A DNA stretch of 64,000 nt. Origin: Porphyromonadaceae bacterium UBA7176 (lineage in GTDB: Bacteria; Bacteroidota; Bacteroidia; Bacteroidales; Muribaculaceae). This document shows positions 37,460 through 46,618 of the stretch, piece by piece. Position numbers and translations under genes: made by a program. The stretch's first letter is position 1. Each line of letters begins with the position of its first letter. Below the pieces are notes generated by a model. The model saw only the letters and a program-made list of their open reading frames with translations, made no database searches and was not told the origin of the DNA. Location: positions 23,651-87,650 of the forward strand of contig DKVO01000020.1 of the NCBI GenBank assembly GCA_002491245.1, read 5' to 3'.

Positions 37460-38647
37460 CTACTCCTGCTCTCCCAGCATGAGTTCGTAGATCTGCCGTG
37501 TCTCCTTGGCCGTGAGACGGTAGTATCCGCCTATAGTCTCACCCTTGTTGGCGTGCAGATGTTCCACCATAGTGTCGATATCGGGCGAGTCAATGCCAAG
37601 GTCTTTGAACGTGGCCGGCATACGCAGCACCGTCGACAGGAATGCCCTCAGGTGCGCCACCGTCTCGATTGCAGCGTTGCGGTCATCGCGCTCATCGACG
37701 CCGAATATACGCCGTCCAAGTTGAGCTACTTTCGACGGCTTATGATGCGCCATAAAAGCCATCCAGGCCGGCATCACAACCGCCAGACCGGCCCCGTGAG
37801 GCACCCGTGGGTAGAGTGCGCTTATTTCATGCTCCATAGCGTGGGAAGTCCAGTCTTCCCGACGGCCGCAACCACACAATCCATTATGAGCCTGCGTTCC
37901 GGCCCATTCGATATTGGCACGTGCCTGATAGTCCGACGGATCGCTCATCACCCTCGGCGACTCTGCCATCAGACCCATCAGCAGACCTTCGGCAAGACGG
38001 TCGGTGATCTCCACACGTGTCGAAGGTGAGAAATAGCGTTCAAGTATATGCGCCATCATATCGGTTATGCCCACTGCCGTCTGGTAGGCGTTGAGCGTGA
38101 ATGTCATCTCGGGATTCATCACCGCGAAACGCGGACGGAGTATACTGTCAGTCCGCAGGCTCATCTTCACAGCTCCGTCGGTCTTGGTTATCACCGAATT
38201 GCCCGAGCCTTCGCTGCCCGAACCGGGAATTGTCAGCACGACACCTACCGGAAGGGCCTCCGTGATAGTCGCCTTGCCACAATAGAAATCCCAAAAATCC
38301 CCCTTGTAAGGAATACCGGCGGCAATAGCCTTAGCTGTATCGATCGCACTGCCGCCACCTACTGCTATAAGTCCGTCGATATGCGCTGCGCGACCCTTCT
38401 TTATACCCTCGTACACAAGAGTATCGACCGGATTGGGTTCACAACCTCCCAGCTCGATAAAATCGATACCAATCGTGCGGAGTGAGTTTTCGATACGGTC
38501 GATAAGACCGCTCTTTTTCGCATAGCTCTTTCCGAATACGATCATAACCTTGGTCGCACCCGTAAGGAAGGTGAGCATTCCTACTTTTTCTTCGGCGCCT
38601 CGGCCAAACTCATATAATGTCGGGGAATAGTAGCTGAAATTTTCCAT
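37460..38647 (-). CDS. Iron-containing alcohol dehydrogenase (BdhA/YqhD-like)
   Basis: Group III metal-dependent alcohol dehydrogenase of 395 residues, likely NADPH-linked. It has the cofactor segment AVGGGSAIDTAKAIAAG, the PGSGSEGSGNSVIT loop, and the metal-ligand region with DMMAHILERYF and HAMEHEISALYPRVPHGAGLA. Start at the ATG at 38647; an 8-codon upstream extension is not conserved-looking. Reduces aldehydes such as butyraldehyde or methylglyoxal in relatives; the substrate here is not determined. It lies beyond the rpoZ terminator and so probably has its own promoter. Confidence 0.93.
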   Translation of the reverse strand: MENFSYYSPTLYEFGRGAEEKVGMLTFLTGATKVMIVFGKSYAKKSGLIDRIENSLRTIGIDFIELGGCEPNPVDTLVYEGIKKGRAAHIDGLIAVGGGSAIDTAKAIAAGIPYKGDFWDFYCGKATITEALPVGVVLTIPGSGSEGSGNSVITKTDGAVKMSLRTDSILRPRFAVMNPEMTFTLNAYQTAVGITDMMAHILERYFSPSTRVEITDRLAEGLLMGLMAESPRVMSDPSDYQARANIEWAGTQAHNGLCGCGRREDWTSHAMEHEISALYPRVPHGAGLAVVMPAWMAFMAHHKPSKVAQLGRRIFGVDERDDRNAAIETVAHLRAFLSTVLRMPATFKDLGIDSPDIDTMVEHLHANKGETIGGYYRLTAKETRQIYELMLGEQE

Positions 38648-38703
38648 AATGCGGTGAATTGTAGTGCACAATTAAAACAAGCGAACATCGCTATGGTTCA
38701 CCG

Positions 38704-38744
38704 TCAAAAAATCAAAGCCCCGAAGCCACTGTGGGCATGGGGCT
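38704..38744 (-). terminator. Intrinsic terminator after rpoZ
   Basis: AGCCCC (38716-38721) pairs with GGGGCT (38739-38744), with a GCCACTGTGGGC inner stem; on the minus strand it is followed by TTTGATTTTTTG. It separates rpoZ from the alcohol dehydrogenase. Confidence 0.75.
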
Positions 38745-38767
38745 CTGTATGACGTAGTGAACAGGCA

Positions 38768-39100
38768 TCAGTTGTTGCTGCGGTCCTTTATTGACTTGCG
38801 GAAGAACAGCTTGTGGTCGATATACTCCTGCGTAGCTATGAGCGTGGGTTTGGGTAGACGCTCGTAGTAGCGCGAGATTTCGATTTGCTCGCGGTTTTCG
38901 CTCACCTCCTCGAGGTTATCGTTATAGGGGGCGAATTCCTGAAGTTTCTTTTCGAGTTCGCTCTTCATCTCAGCCGCGATCTGGTTGGCGCGTTTAGCGA
39001 TGACGCAGACGGTTTCATATACATTGCCGGTCTGCTGCGAGAGTTCGATCATGTCGCGGGTGACGGTGGTCACGGGCGTGTTGCTTTTCTTGAAATCCAT
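38768..39100 (-). CDS. rpoZ: RNA polymerase omega subunit, Rpb6-type
   Basis: Protein of 110 residues matching the Bacteroidota omega/Rpb6 family: TRDMIELSQQTGNVYETVCVIAKRANQIAAEMKSELEKKL is the conserved core (residues about 15-54). The tail after it is basic and variable. Assists assembly of core RNA polymerase. It follows bamD with a gap of 71 nt, the usual order in Bacteroidales. Confidence 0.88.
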   Translation of the reverse strand: MDFKKSNTPVTTVTRDMIELSQQTGNVYETVCVIAKRANQIAAEMKSELEKKLQEFAPYNDNLEEVSENREQIEISRYYERLPKPTLIATQEYIDHKLFFRKSIKDRSNN

Positions 39101-39171
39101 GTTGAACTATGTTTCGGAGAATTTATTTTCTTTCAGTTGATTGATTGGAGAGAACAGAGGCGCGTCGACGC

Positions 39172-39978
39172 TTATTCTGTAACGTAACGACGGGCGATTT
39201 TGAGGATATTGTCGGCCTCTTCGCGGTTGCGGCTGTCTGGGTAATTATTGACAAAAGAATAGTACTCGTCGATAACGTCGCGGAAACGGTCGGCCTTGCG
39301 TTCATCCACCGAATTGATCGCTTCCTGATAGCGCGACTTGAGGATAAGCATTTCGAGATCCTCCTTATACTTAGAGTACGGATAATCTTTCACCGCGTTG
39401 CGTGCCACTATCACGGCGCTTTCGTAGTTGTTACCCATATAGTTGCCGAGATTATAGTAGAGCTGGGCATTCTGAAGCTGCTTGAGTGTCAGCTTGTCCT
39501 GAAGCTCGAAAATAGCATTCTGGGCTATCGACACCTTCTCGCTCCGTGGGAAGAAATCAAGGAAAGCCTGTAGCTCCTCTATAGCCTTGATTGTTCCGGT
39601 CTGGTCGAGCTGGGGCTCCGGTGAGTCGAGATAATAGCCGTAGCCCGAGAAGAAACGCGCTGCCTCGGCATACTTGCCTTTCGGATAACGCGAATAATAG
39701 CTCTTGAAATATACTCCCGAGCTTTGGTAATCCTTGTTCTCATAGTGGCTCATCGCAAGGAGATAAAGCGACTCCTCGGCATTGTCCGAACCCTTGAAGA
39801 TCGAAATACAGTCCTGTAGCAGCGTCGCAGCCTGTACGTACTTCTTCTGCTCGAATGCCTGCTTGGCGTATTCGAACTTGTAATTGACGTCATCGCTCTT
39901 GAGCACACGCTGGTACTCGCCGCAACTACAGAGCATTAGCCCGGTAAATAGCAATATGATATATTGGCGTATGTGCAT
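39172..39978 (-). CDS. bamD: Outer membrane assembly lipoprotein BamD
   Basis: Lipoprotein of 268 residues, part of the BAM complex that inserts barrels in the outer membrane. A signal peptide with lipobox LMLCSCGEY (Cys near residue 19) is followed by five TPR-like helical repeats (FEYAKQAFEQKKYVQAATLL, ESLYLLAMSHYENKDY, YYSRYPKGKYAEAARFFSGY). The length fits the family. Its promoter is TAATTTTG at 39998-40005. Together with rpoZ it forms a two-gene transcript ended at 38716. Confidence 0.93.
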   Translation of the reverse strand: MHIRQYIILLFTGLMLCSCGEYQRVLKSDDVNYKFEYAKQAFEQKKYVQAATLLQDCISIFKGSDNAEESLYLLAMSHYENKDYQSSGVYFKSYYSRYPKGKYAEAARFFSGYGYYLDSPEPQLDQTGTIKAIEELQAFLDFFPRSEKVSIAQNAIFELQDKLTLKQLQNAQLYYNLGNYMGNNYESAVIVARNAVKDYPYSKYKEDLEMLILKSRYQEAINSVDERKADRFRDVIDEYYSFVNNYPDSRNREEADNILKIARRYVTE

Positions 39979-39997
39979 AATTCGGTATTCTGAAAGG

Positions 39998-40005
39998 CAA
40001 AATTA
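39998..40005 (-). promoter_or_regulatory. -7 element (TAATTTTG) of the bamD / rpoZ transcript
   Basis: TAATTTTG on the minus strand, 20 nt before the bamD ATG and directly after the fadL terminator. Confidence 0.5.
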
Positions 40006-40048
40006 CAAAAAAATCGGCAAAAGGCACGCGTTTACCCGTGCCTTTTGC
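40006..40048 (-). terminator. Intrinsic terminator after fadL
   Basis: A perfect 12-bp stem (40017-40028 with 40037-40048, 8-nt loop) is followed on the minus strand by CGATTTTTTTG. It ends the fadL transcript just before the bamD promoter. Confidence 0.85.
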
Positions 40049-40078
40049 TCTATTTTTTAATAATTAACAATCAGCGTG

Positions 40079-41398
40079 TCAGAAATTAACACGGAAACCT
40101 ATCGCCGGACACCACGAATGCACCTTGTAGTCGGCGGTAAAAGAGGCCGCAGTTCCGCTCAGAAGATCAGGATAGCTGCACGATGCATTATCTTTACCGA
40201 GGCCGGCCACATAAAGCAGCGACGCATCAATCGTGAAATGATCCACCGGAGAGAACGAAAAACCAACCGAAGGCTCGATTTTGGTCATGCCGGGAGTCTC
40301 GGGATTGTAGTGCTTGTCGTTGACCGGAGACGTATCCACCATCAGGCCGGCGCGGATATCCATCCGGTGCGTAAGCGAATACTGTGCGCCAACACGGAAA
40401 GTCCACGAATTGTGGTACTCCTTCGGAAGGTGCTGATTATAAGGCTTGAGTGTCTCGCTCAGAAAATCGATATCGAGGCTCTTGTACACGTTCCAGAACG
40501 TCAGCTGCGCGTCGGCGGCAAGGAGCAGTTTGCTTATCGGCTTGTACGACACACCGAAGTTGAGAACAGCCGGTGCCGGCATCTCGGCCGTGAAGTTCGC
40601 TTCATTGAGCACATTGAGCTTATCCTGAAGTATCGACTGGGCTATCTCATTGGCATAGCGCAAGGCTGCATCGCCCGATTTCACCTTGAGGTTCATCTCC
40701 GAGCGGTACGACACACCTACAGTCACCTTATCGCTGACATCCCACATCGCTCCCACATTGAAACCTACCGTCGTGGCGGCGCGGCCTGTAAGATTGATCG
40801 ATGCCGGAGTATCATTGAAACGGTAAGGATTGCTCATCGACGCAAGCAGACCATTGAGCGACGCCGCCGTCACAAGACCCTTGTTGAGGTCCACGCTGCC
40901 CCACGTGATCATCGCGCCGGCACCTACCGACAGGCCGGGAACAATCTCCCACGCAAGTGTGGGCTGAATAGTAAAAGCCTTCAGGTCAACACTCTGATTG
41001 AGCACAGCTCCGGGCCAGTTGTCTCCCCACTTGATACCGCTGCCATAAGGAGTGTAGAAACTCACACCGGCAGCAAGGTTGTCATACACCTTAAAACCAA
41101 GATTAAAAGCCATCGGAGTCGATGCCCCGTTTGAAGTCTTGTAGTCGGTCCCGGCCACCTTAGCCGTTCCGTGGGCGAAAATACCGGTGATACTTCCTTG
41201 GAAATCGATTGTATTCTCTTCAAATGCAAGACCGGCTGGATTGAAGATCATACTTTCAGCTCCTAATTTAAGGGCTGTACCGGTATGTCCCATACCATTT
41301 TGACGGGCACTCAGTGTATTAACCTGATAACCCTCGGCATAGCCGTTACATGCTACCGCGGCCGTGGCTACCACGGCTAAAATGTGTTTGATGTTCAT
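40079..41398 (-). CDS. OmpP1/FadL family outer membrane transporter
   Basis: Barrel protein of 439 residues that takes up hydrophobic compounds such as long-chain fatty acids. Start at the ATG at 41398, which begins a signal peptide ending CNGYAEG; the longer reading has no signal character. Conserved segments include the hatch QVNTLSARQNGMGHTGTAL, ESMIFNPAGLAFEENT and the FADL-like barrel strands ending CPAIGFRVNF. The fatty acid ligase at 751-2562 could act on its substrate, though it is not linked. It lies downstream of prs with a terminator-like hairpin between. Confidence 0.88.
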   Translation of the reverse strand: MNIKHILAVVATAAVACNGYAEGYQVNTLSARQNGMGHTGTALKLGAESMIFNPAGLAFEENTIDFQGSITGIFAHGTAKVAGTDYKTSNGASTPMAFNLGFKVYDNLAAGVSFYTPYGSGIKWGDNWPGAVLNQSVDLKAFTIQPTLAWEIVPGLSVGAGAMITWGSVDLNKGLVTAASLNGLLASMSNPYRFNDTPASINLTGRAATTVGFNVGAMWDVSDKVTVGVSYRSEMNLKVKSGDAALRYANEIAQSILQDKLNVLNEANFTAEMPAPAVLNFGVSYKPISKLLLAADAQLTFWNVYKSLDIDFLSETLKPYNQHLPKEYHNSWTFRVGAQYSLTHRMDIRAGLMVDTSPVNDKHYNPETPGMTKIEPSVGFSFSPVDHFTIDASLLYVAGLGKDNASCSYPDLLSGTAASFTADYKVHSWCPAIGFRVNF

Positions 41399-41418
41399 TG
41401 TACTATTGGAAAAAATGA

Positions 41419-41456
41419 AGTGCGGTGCCCGGCCGGTTCCGGAGGGGCGCCGCACT
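41419..41456 (-). terminator. Hairpin with T-run between prs and fadL
   Basis: AGTGCGG...GCCC pairs with GGGGC...CCGCACT over about 38 nt; on the minus strand the stem is followed by TTCATTTTTTCC, ending 12-20 nt before the fadL start. It reads as the terminator of prs, or as an attenuator of fadL, since no good fadL promoter is visible in the 100-nt gap. Confidence 0.65.
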
Positions 41457-41499
41457 CGTAGATATATATTTGATTTGAAGTCTACACGACTCCAAACCT

Positions 41500-42444
41500 T
41501 TATTTTATAAGGTACTGTGACGAGATTGATTCGTTGCTGTGTACACGGCGGATAGTATCCGCAAACAGACGGGCTACCGACAGTATCGTGCACTTGGGGC
41601 AGTTCTTCGTAAACGGTATCGAGTTTGTGAAGATCATCTCTGTAAGGCCCGAATCAGTTACGCGCTGCGAAGCCGGGTCGCTCATGATTGCGTGCGAAGC
41701 GAGGGCGCGGACACTCTTCGCTCCGTTTTCAATCATCAGGTCGGCGGCCTTTGTGATAGTGCCGGCTGTATCTACCATATCGTCGACGAGAATTACATTC
41801 TTGTCCTTCACATCGCCTATCACGGTCATCTTGGCCACTACATTAGCTTTCGCACGCTGCTTGTGGCACAACACCAGAGGCACATCAAGATACTTGGCGT
41901 AGTTGTTGGCTCGCTTGGCGCCGCCGACGTCGGGTGTCGCTATCACCATATCCTCGAGATTGAGGCTCTGGATATAAGGAATGAAAACCGACGAAGCATA
42001 CAGATGGTCGAGGGGTATATTGAAGAATCCCTGGATCTGGTCGGCATGGAGGTCCATTGTGATCACTCGGTCGGCACCGGCTGTCACAAGCAGATCCGAC
42101 ACAAGTTTTGCTGCGATCGACACACGCGGTTTGTCCTTGCGGTCTTGACGGGCCCAGCCGAAATAAGGCATTACAGCGATTACCGAGTGGGCCGACGCTC
42201 GTTTGGCGGCATCGATCATCAGCAGAAGCTCCATCAGGTTGTCGCTGTTGGGGAATGTGCTCTGCACGATGTACACATCGCAACCGCGGACGGTTTCTTC
42301 GTACGACACTTCGAACTCGCCGTCGGCGAAATGTTCGATTTTCATTTTACCCAGCTCTACGCCGAGTTCTTTGCAGATTTCTTCGGCCATGTACTGAGAC
42401 TTGGTACCGGCGAAAATCTTAAAGGGATGAAGGCTTGTATCCAT
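41500..42444 (-). CDS. prs: Ribose-phosphate pyrophosphokinase
   Basis: Makes PRPP from ribose 5-phosphate and ATP, feeding purine, pyrimidine, NAD, His and Trp synthesis. It has 314 residues, the class I length. It shows the ATP site FGWARQDRKDKPR, the Mg-binding TMDLHADQIQGFF, the PRPP loop VILVDDMVDTAGT and GGAKRANNYA. Start is the ATG at 42444. The gene is 30 nt downstream of the GH13 stop on the same strand and so may be read from that transcript. Confidence 0.97.
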   Translation of the reverse strand: MDTSLHPFKIFAGTKSQYMAEEICKELGVELGKMKIEHFADGEFEVSYEETVRGCDVYIVQSTFPNSDNLMELLLMIDAAKRASAHSVIAVMPYFGWARQDRKDKPRVSIAAKLVSDLLVTAGADRVITMDLHADQIQGFFNIPLDHLYASSVFIPYIQSLNLEDMVIATPDVGGAKRANNYAKYLDVPLVLCHKQRAKANVVAKMTVIGDVKDKNVILVDDMVDTAGTITKAADLMIENGAKSVRALASHAIMSDPASQRVTDSGLTEMIFTNSIPFTKNCPKCTILSVARLFADTIRRVHSNESISSQYLIK

Positions 42445-42474
42445 TGGATAGAATATGATGTTGGTTTCAGGTCT

Positions 42475-44202
42475 TTATTTATTTTTACAGCAGCGTTTAG
42501 TCTGGGGGCGTTTGAAGTCTTTGGCTTTGATCTTCCACACTGCAGCACCGTGAGCCGCCACATTGATTTCGAACGGTCTGTCGCTGCCCAGATATTTGGT
42601 GCCCTTCTCGCCACCGAGAAGCTCCCGGGCCGCAACTTCGCCACGCTCAAGTCCGAGCACCGTAAACGCATGTTCCGGAATATTGACGGCTATCTCACAG
42701 TCATTGTCTCCGAAGTTCACGGCTATCACCAGCAATTCCCCGTCCTTGTGGCGCAGGAAAGCATAGTGGCGGTGAGGATTGAGCCCCGGATTATCGAGGT
42801 TCACATACATCAGGTCAAAGAAATCGCCCGATGCTATAGCTGCCTCCTCATTGGCAAGTTTGAGTATGCGTGCATACTCCTTGCGGAGCGATTTCTCTGC
42901 CGCCGTAAGCTTGCCCTTGCAAGTACCGTTGGCAAGAAAACGGCGCACCGTCGCAACACTCCAGTAATCAAATATCGTCGTACGTCCGTCGCAGCCGCTG
43001 TAGCCCTCGGCATCCGTGCCGGGTTCTCCAAGCTCCTGGCCGAAGTACACCATCATAGGTCCGCGGTTGATAAATGTCGCTACGGCAAGCGACGGTATGG
43101 CGCGACGGGCATCTCCGGCATAGAATGGCGACGCGAAGCGCTGCTCATCATGGTTCTCGAGGAAATTGAGCATATGCTGCCCTATACCCTCCACTGCCTG
43201 CCAGCAGCCGGTGATACGTGCCGCCGAACAATTGTCTGTCTCTATGGCTCGGAGTGTGTCGTAGAGGTTCACCTTATCATAAAGGTAATCAAAGCAGCCA
43301 TACTCGATAAAAGGACGGTAAAGCCCTATATCATAAATCTCGGCGATAAAACTTATGCCGGGATAATGGCTCTTGACCTGAGGCACGGCCCAATGCCAGA
43401 ATTCGAGTGGCACCATATGCACCATGTCGCAACGGAAACCGTCGATACCCTTCGACGCCCAATAGCGCAGGATATGGAGCATCTTGTACCATGTATCAGG
43501 AATAGGTTCGAAATGACGGCTGCCGTCCCCATAGTCGACACCATAGTTCAGTTTTACTGTATCATACCAGTCGTTGACGCCTGGAAAAGCCGTGAAGCAA
43601 TCGTTGCCCGATGCTTTAGCCGGAAACTCTACATAAGCGCCGGCTCCCGATCCGAGGTCGATGTGCGGAGCGAACTGTTGGCGCGTGATATAGTAGAAAT
43701 TATTGTCACGGCAAAAAAACATCTCCCTGTTGTCGCCATGACCGAAGTCTTCTATTCCGGCCGGTTTGGCATCTGAGTAGTATTGCCTTGCAACATGATT
43801 GGGCACGAAATCGATGATCACCTTCATTCCGGCGGCATGAGTGCGCTCGACAAGCGCCTCGAATTCGGCCATACGGTTAGGCACATCCTCTGCAAGGTCA
43901 GGGTCGATGTCATAGTAGTCTGTTATCGCATACGGGCTTCCGGCATGACCCTTGACTACATATGGGTTCTGTCGGGCGATACCATAGGCACTGTAGTCGG
44001 CATCATGAGCATGCTCGATCACACCGGTATACCACACATGCGTCGCACCAAGCGACCGTATCGACTCCAACACCGTATCGGTAATGCCGTTCAACTTGCC
44101 CGACCCGTTTTCGGCAAGCGTGCCATTGGCGACAGGCGACGCGCAATAGTTCGTAAACAGGCGTGGGAGGAGCTGGTATATGATTGGCTTTTCCGGTGTC
44201 AT
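42475..44202 (-). CDS. GH13 alpha-amylase family glycosidase
   Basis: Enzyme of 575 residues acting on alpha-glucans. Start at the ATG at 44202, 8 nt after the patatin stop; a longer reading overlaps the patatin gene. The GH13 regions are all present: KVIIDFVPNHVAR (region I), IDGFRCDMVHM with the nucleophile Asp (II), FIAEIYD with the acid/base Glu (III) and ENHDEQRF with the transition-state Asp (IV). No signal peptide, so it is intracellular. The N-terminus (PIIYQLLPRLFTNY) is of the Bacteroidota amylase type. Product specificity is not evident. Confidence 0.93.
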   Translation of the reverse strand: MTPEKPIIYQLLPRLFTNYCASPVANGTLAENGSGKLNGITDTVLESIRSLGATHVWYTGVIEHAHDADYSAYGIARQNPYVVKGHAGSPYAITDYYDIDPDLAEDVPNRMAEFEALVERTHAAGMKVIIDFVPNHVARQYYSDAKPAGIEDFGHGDNREMFFCRDNNFYYITRQQFAPHIDLGSGAGAYVEFPAKASGNDCFTAFPGVNDWYDTVKLNYGVDYGDGSRHFEPIPDTWYKMLHILRYWASKGIDGFRCDMVHMVPLEFWHWAVPQVKSHYPGISFIAEIYDIGLYRPFIEYGCFDYLYDKVNLYDTLRAIETDNCSAARITGCWQAVEGIGQHMLNFLENHDEQRFASPFYAGDARRAIPSLAVATFINRGPMMVYFGQELGEPGTDAEGYSGCDGRTTIFDYWSVATVRRFLANGTCKGKLTAAEKSLRKEYARILKLANEEAAIASGDFFDLMYVNLDNPGLNPHRHYAFLRHKDGELLVIAVNFGDNDCEIAVNIPEHAFTVLGLERGEVAARELLGGEKGTKYLGSDRPFEINVAAHGAAVWKIKAKDFKRPQTKRCCKNK

Positions 44203-44210
44203 GATATCTT

Positions 44211-45038
44211 TCACTTGATTTGGTCTTGGGTTAATCCGGCGTCTTTGAGCGCCTGCTTGGTTGATCTGTAGCCGCTCAGCACCAGATCCTTGATGCGGCG
44301 AAGGTCGAAGACGGCATTCTTGGCTATGTCCGGAGTCTGTATCGACAGGTCGCACAAGGTCATGTCTTCGCTCTGGTTTGCCTTGGCCATGAGATTGTAA
44401 GTGCGCAAGGCCACATCGATAATCGAATTGTAGCTGTCCTTCTTGCCAAGCGGACTCACATTGATACCTATCAGACGCTCGCACTTGTCGCGCAAGGCCC
44501 AGGCAGGAAGGTTACGGAGCACGCCGCCGTCAACATAATGCACACCGTCGATTTTAACCGGTGGGAAAATTATCGGTATTGAGCACGACGCTATCATACG
44601 TGGACCAATTTCGCCTCTGTCAAAAATATGAGGCCGGGCATTATCAAGGTCTGACGCGCAGATATAGGTCGGTATATTCAGTTCTTCAATCCTCCGCTTG
44701 CCGCCGAGAGCGCCAAGTATATGATGCATGAACTTGTCTATCTTGAATAGTCCACCCTTACCCCAGCTCAAATCAGCGAAATCGCGGAAACCCTGACGGC
44801 TGAAGATATCAGCCATATCTATAGGCCGTACACCGGCTGCATAAAGCACCGCTATCACCGACCCTGCACTTACTCCGGCTATGGCATCGGGCTTAAGACC
44901 GGCCTCCTCAAGTGCGAGCAACGCTCCGGCATGGGCAAGACCTCTGGCGCCGCCACCACCCAGGGCAACTCCCAATTTATAAGGGCGTCGGCCTGCAGTC
45001 TCTGAGGCTACTTGTGTCTGGCTACTTGATAGAGGCAT
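44211..45038 (-). CDS. Patatin-like phospholipase / esterase
   Basis: Serine hydrolase of 275 residues with a Ser-Asp dyad. The oxyanion loop is GGGGARG (27-33), the nucleophile elbow GVSAGS has Ser57, and the catalytic Asp is D170 in VDGGVLRN. No signal peptide is seen, so it is cytoplasmic or membrane-peripheral (relatives include RssA and NTE-like esterases). It shares a transcript with the GH13 gene (8 nt apart). A TAATTTTG element is at 45061-45068, 22 nt before the start. Confidence 0.93.
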   Translation of the reverse strand: MPLSSSQTQVASETAGRRPYKLGVALGGGGARGLAHAGALLALEEAGLKPDAIAGVSAGSVIAVLYAAGVRPIDMADIFSRQGFRDFADLSWGKGGLFKIDKFMHHILGALGGKRRIEELNIPTYICASDLDNARPHIFDRGEIGPRMIASCSIPIIFPPVKIDGVHYVDGGVLRNLPAWALRDKCERLIGINVSPLGKKDSYNSIIDVALRTYNLMAKANQSEDMTLCDLSIQTPDIAKNAVFDLRRIKDLVLSGYRSTKQALKDAGLTQDQIK

Positions 45039-45060
45039 ACCGTGTATTCTTTTTCGGCTG

Positions 45061-45068
45061 CAAAATTA
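45061..45068 (-). promoter_or_regulatory. -7 element (TAATTTTG) of the patatin / GH13 transcript
   Basis: TAATTTTG on the minus strand, 22 nt before the ATG at 45038; it lies just after the terminator of the DUF1080 gene. Confidence 0.5.
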
Positions 45069-45104
45069 GTGAAAAATTCTTAAAGTCCCACTATTTTAGA
45101 CCTT

Positions 45105-45143
45105 AAAAAACAGCCGGCGCAATCTTCAGAGGTGCGCCGGCTG
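45105..45143 (-). terminator. Intrinsic terminator after the DUF1080 gene
   Basis: CAGCCGGCGC (45111-45120) and GCGCCGGCTG (45134-45143) pair perfectly over 10 bp, followed by TTTTTTAAGG on the minus strand. Confidence 0.88.
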
Positions 45144-45178
45144 CAATACCGGGAGTCTCTACCGATAATAACGCCCTC

Positions 45179-46468
45179 TTAGAGACGTTCTATCTCAATA
45201 TCTTTCCATTCCACTTTGATACCGCCGCCATCGTGGATCTGGAGAGCGATGCGGCCCTGAGCCTTGCCGATAGCCTCGTCAGTGAAATCAACCATCGGTT
45301 CGCCATTGAGCCAGGTCTGCACATGGTCGCCATCAACACGGATACGCATCTCGTTCCATTCGCCCTCCTTGAGTATATCTTCTTTCTCGTCAGGGATTGT
45401 CTGCAGCCAGCCGCGGCCATACGACTCATAGATACCGCCCGTATCATTACCCTTGGGTGCCACCTCGCACTGCCAGCCGTGCACGATGGCTGGCTCCTCG
45501 ACAAACGAACGGAAGAACACGCCCGAGTTGCCGTTGGCAAGCTGACGGAACTTAAGTGTCAGATCAAAATCCTTGAAGTAATCATTTGTCGCAAGGTAGC
45601 CATACTGCTTGTCGGGGCCGCTCTCACACACCAACAATCCATCGTTGACATACCACTTCTCCGTCCCGTAAGGAGTCCAGCCGGTAAGATCCTTGCCATT
45701 GAATAGCTTCTGAGGAGCGCTGTCTTTCTTGGGGAGACGCTTGATCTTGATATTGCGGAACGATGCAGGGTCGCCGTGGTCCTGAAGACAGATCACACCC
45801 GTACGGGCAAGACCGTATTCCGGCGCATGCGACCACTTGCCGCTGTTCTTACGTGCGTACCAGTCATCGGTCCAGGCCTCGAATTCGAGCAACTTGTGAC
45901 CATTGAGCCAGTGCTCCACATGACCATTGTCAAACACTATCCGCGAATTGTTCCACTCTCCCTGCGGATTTACAAAAAGCGAGTCCGGGTTGGGCAGATG
46001 CATCGCATAATCCACACCGAGTTTCTGCCATTCCTCAAGTTTCGCCGGAGCGTTGACCTCTTCCCAACCCTCATTGTCGATAAGCTGATACTCCGGTCCG
46101 GTCACATAAGGCACCTGGAAATAAGGGTTTTCAACCACATGATAGATCATGCCGCTATTGCCGCCGTGGCTCAGCTTCCAGTCCCAGTCAAGGATAAAGT
46201 TGTCATATTCATCTTCGGTCACGATATATCCGTTACCGTCGCTGCCGCTACCCTTGGCCTGGATGCAACCGTCCACCACATGCCACGGCTCAGTGAGGGA
46301 GTCGCCGTTGAAGTCGCGCCAACCTTTCATGGTCTCGCCGTCGAACAGCAGTTCCCAACCATCTGCGATTTCTGCTTTGGTCAGTTGATTGTCTTTTTTT
46401 GTCTCGCCACACGAGCTTGCAGCCAACAGAGCGGCAGGAAACAATAATGTAAGATGCTTGATTTTCAT
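45179..46468 (-). CDS. Tandem DUF1080 (3-keto-disaccharide hydrolase-like) lipoprotein
   Basis: Lipoprotein of 429 residues. Start placed at the ATG at 46468, which opens a signal peptide with lipobox LLAASSC (Cys near residue 20); an earlier in-frame reading extends through the promoter and into the antisense of the transporter gene. Two DUF1080 jelly-roll domains follow (about 35-230 and 240-428). Each begins LFDG(E)/LFNGKDL(K/T)GW and has the aromatic Y...F..G HVEHWLNG or DHVQTWLNG motif. DUF1080 proteins bind or hydrolyse glycosides, including 3-keto-sugars. It is divergent from the hexuronate operon, which suggests a related sugar, but that is inference. Confidence 0.88.
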   Translation of the reverse strand: MKIKHLTLLFPAALLAASSCGETKKDNQLTKAEIADGWELLFDGETMKGWRDFNGDSLTEPWHVVDGCIQAKGSGSDGNGYIVTEDEYDNFILDWDWKLSHGGNSGMIYHVVENPYFQVPYVTGPEYQLIDNEGWEEVNAPAKLEEWQKLGVDYAMHLPNPDSLFVNPQGEWNNSRIVFDNGHVEHWLNGHKLLEFEAWTDDWYARKNSGKWSHAPEYGLARTGVICLQDHGDPASFRNIKIKRLPKKDSAPQKLFNGKDLTGWTPYGTEKWYVNDGLLVCESGPDKQYGYLATNDYFKDFDLTLKFRQLANGNSGVFFRSFVEEPAIVHGWQCEVAPKGNDTGGIYESYGRGWLQTIPDEKEDILKEGEWNEMRIRVDGDHVQTWLNGEPMVDFTDEAIGKAQGRIALQIHDGGGIKVEWKDIEIERL

Positions 46469-46527
46469 GGATTGATATATTGGTTTAGTGTATTTTGTCG
46501 CTTTCAGAACGGGAGCGTTTTCGTTTG

Positions 46528-46535
46528 CAAAGTTA
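46528..46535 (-). promoter_or_regulatory. -7 element (TAACTTTG) of the DUF1080 gene
   Basis: TAACTTTG on the minus strand, 60 nt before the ATG at 46468. Confidence 0.5.
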
Positions 46536-46577
46536 ACACATTTATTCCGCAACAATCCCGGTTTATTAAATTTTTTG

Positions 46578-46585
46578 TAATTTTG
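46578..46585 (+). promoter_or_regulatory. -7 element (TAATTTTG) of the hexuronate operon
   Basis: TAATTTTG 33 nt before the transporter ATG at 46619; the upstream T-rich run gives no clear TTG at -33. Confidence 0.5.
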
Positions 46586-46618
46586 TCTCTCAATTATCAA
46601 TAAAAGTCTCGAAAGACT

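Noticed and set aside
37231..37482. Repetitive 83-codon frame through the tandem repeat (HSIVRSATL-type units).
   Set aside because: It stays open only because unit lengths are multiples of three. It starts right after a stop with no ribosome site, and the opposite strand is equally open.
41539..43776. A 745-codon open frame on the plus strand, opposite prs and the GH13 gene.
   Set aside because: It is antisense to two genes with unmistakable family motifs (PRPP loop, GH13 regions). GC-rich codon use often leaves the complementary strand open. It shows no domain or signal peptide of its own.
44203..44484. N-terminal extension of the GH13 protein by about 94 residues.
   Set aside because: It overlaps the patatin gene out of frame and has no similarity to amylases; the ATG at 44202 gives the normal N-terminus.
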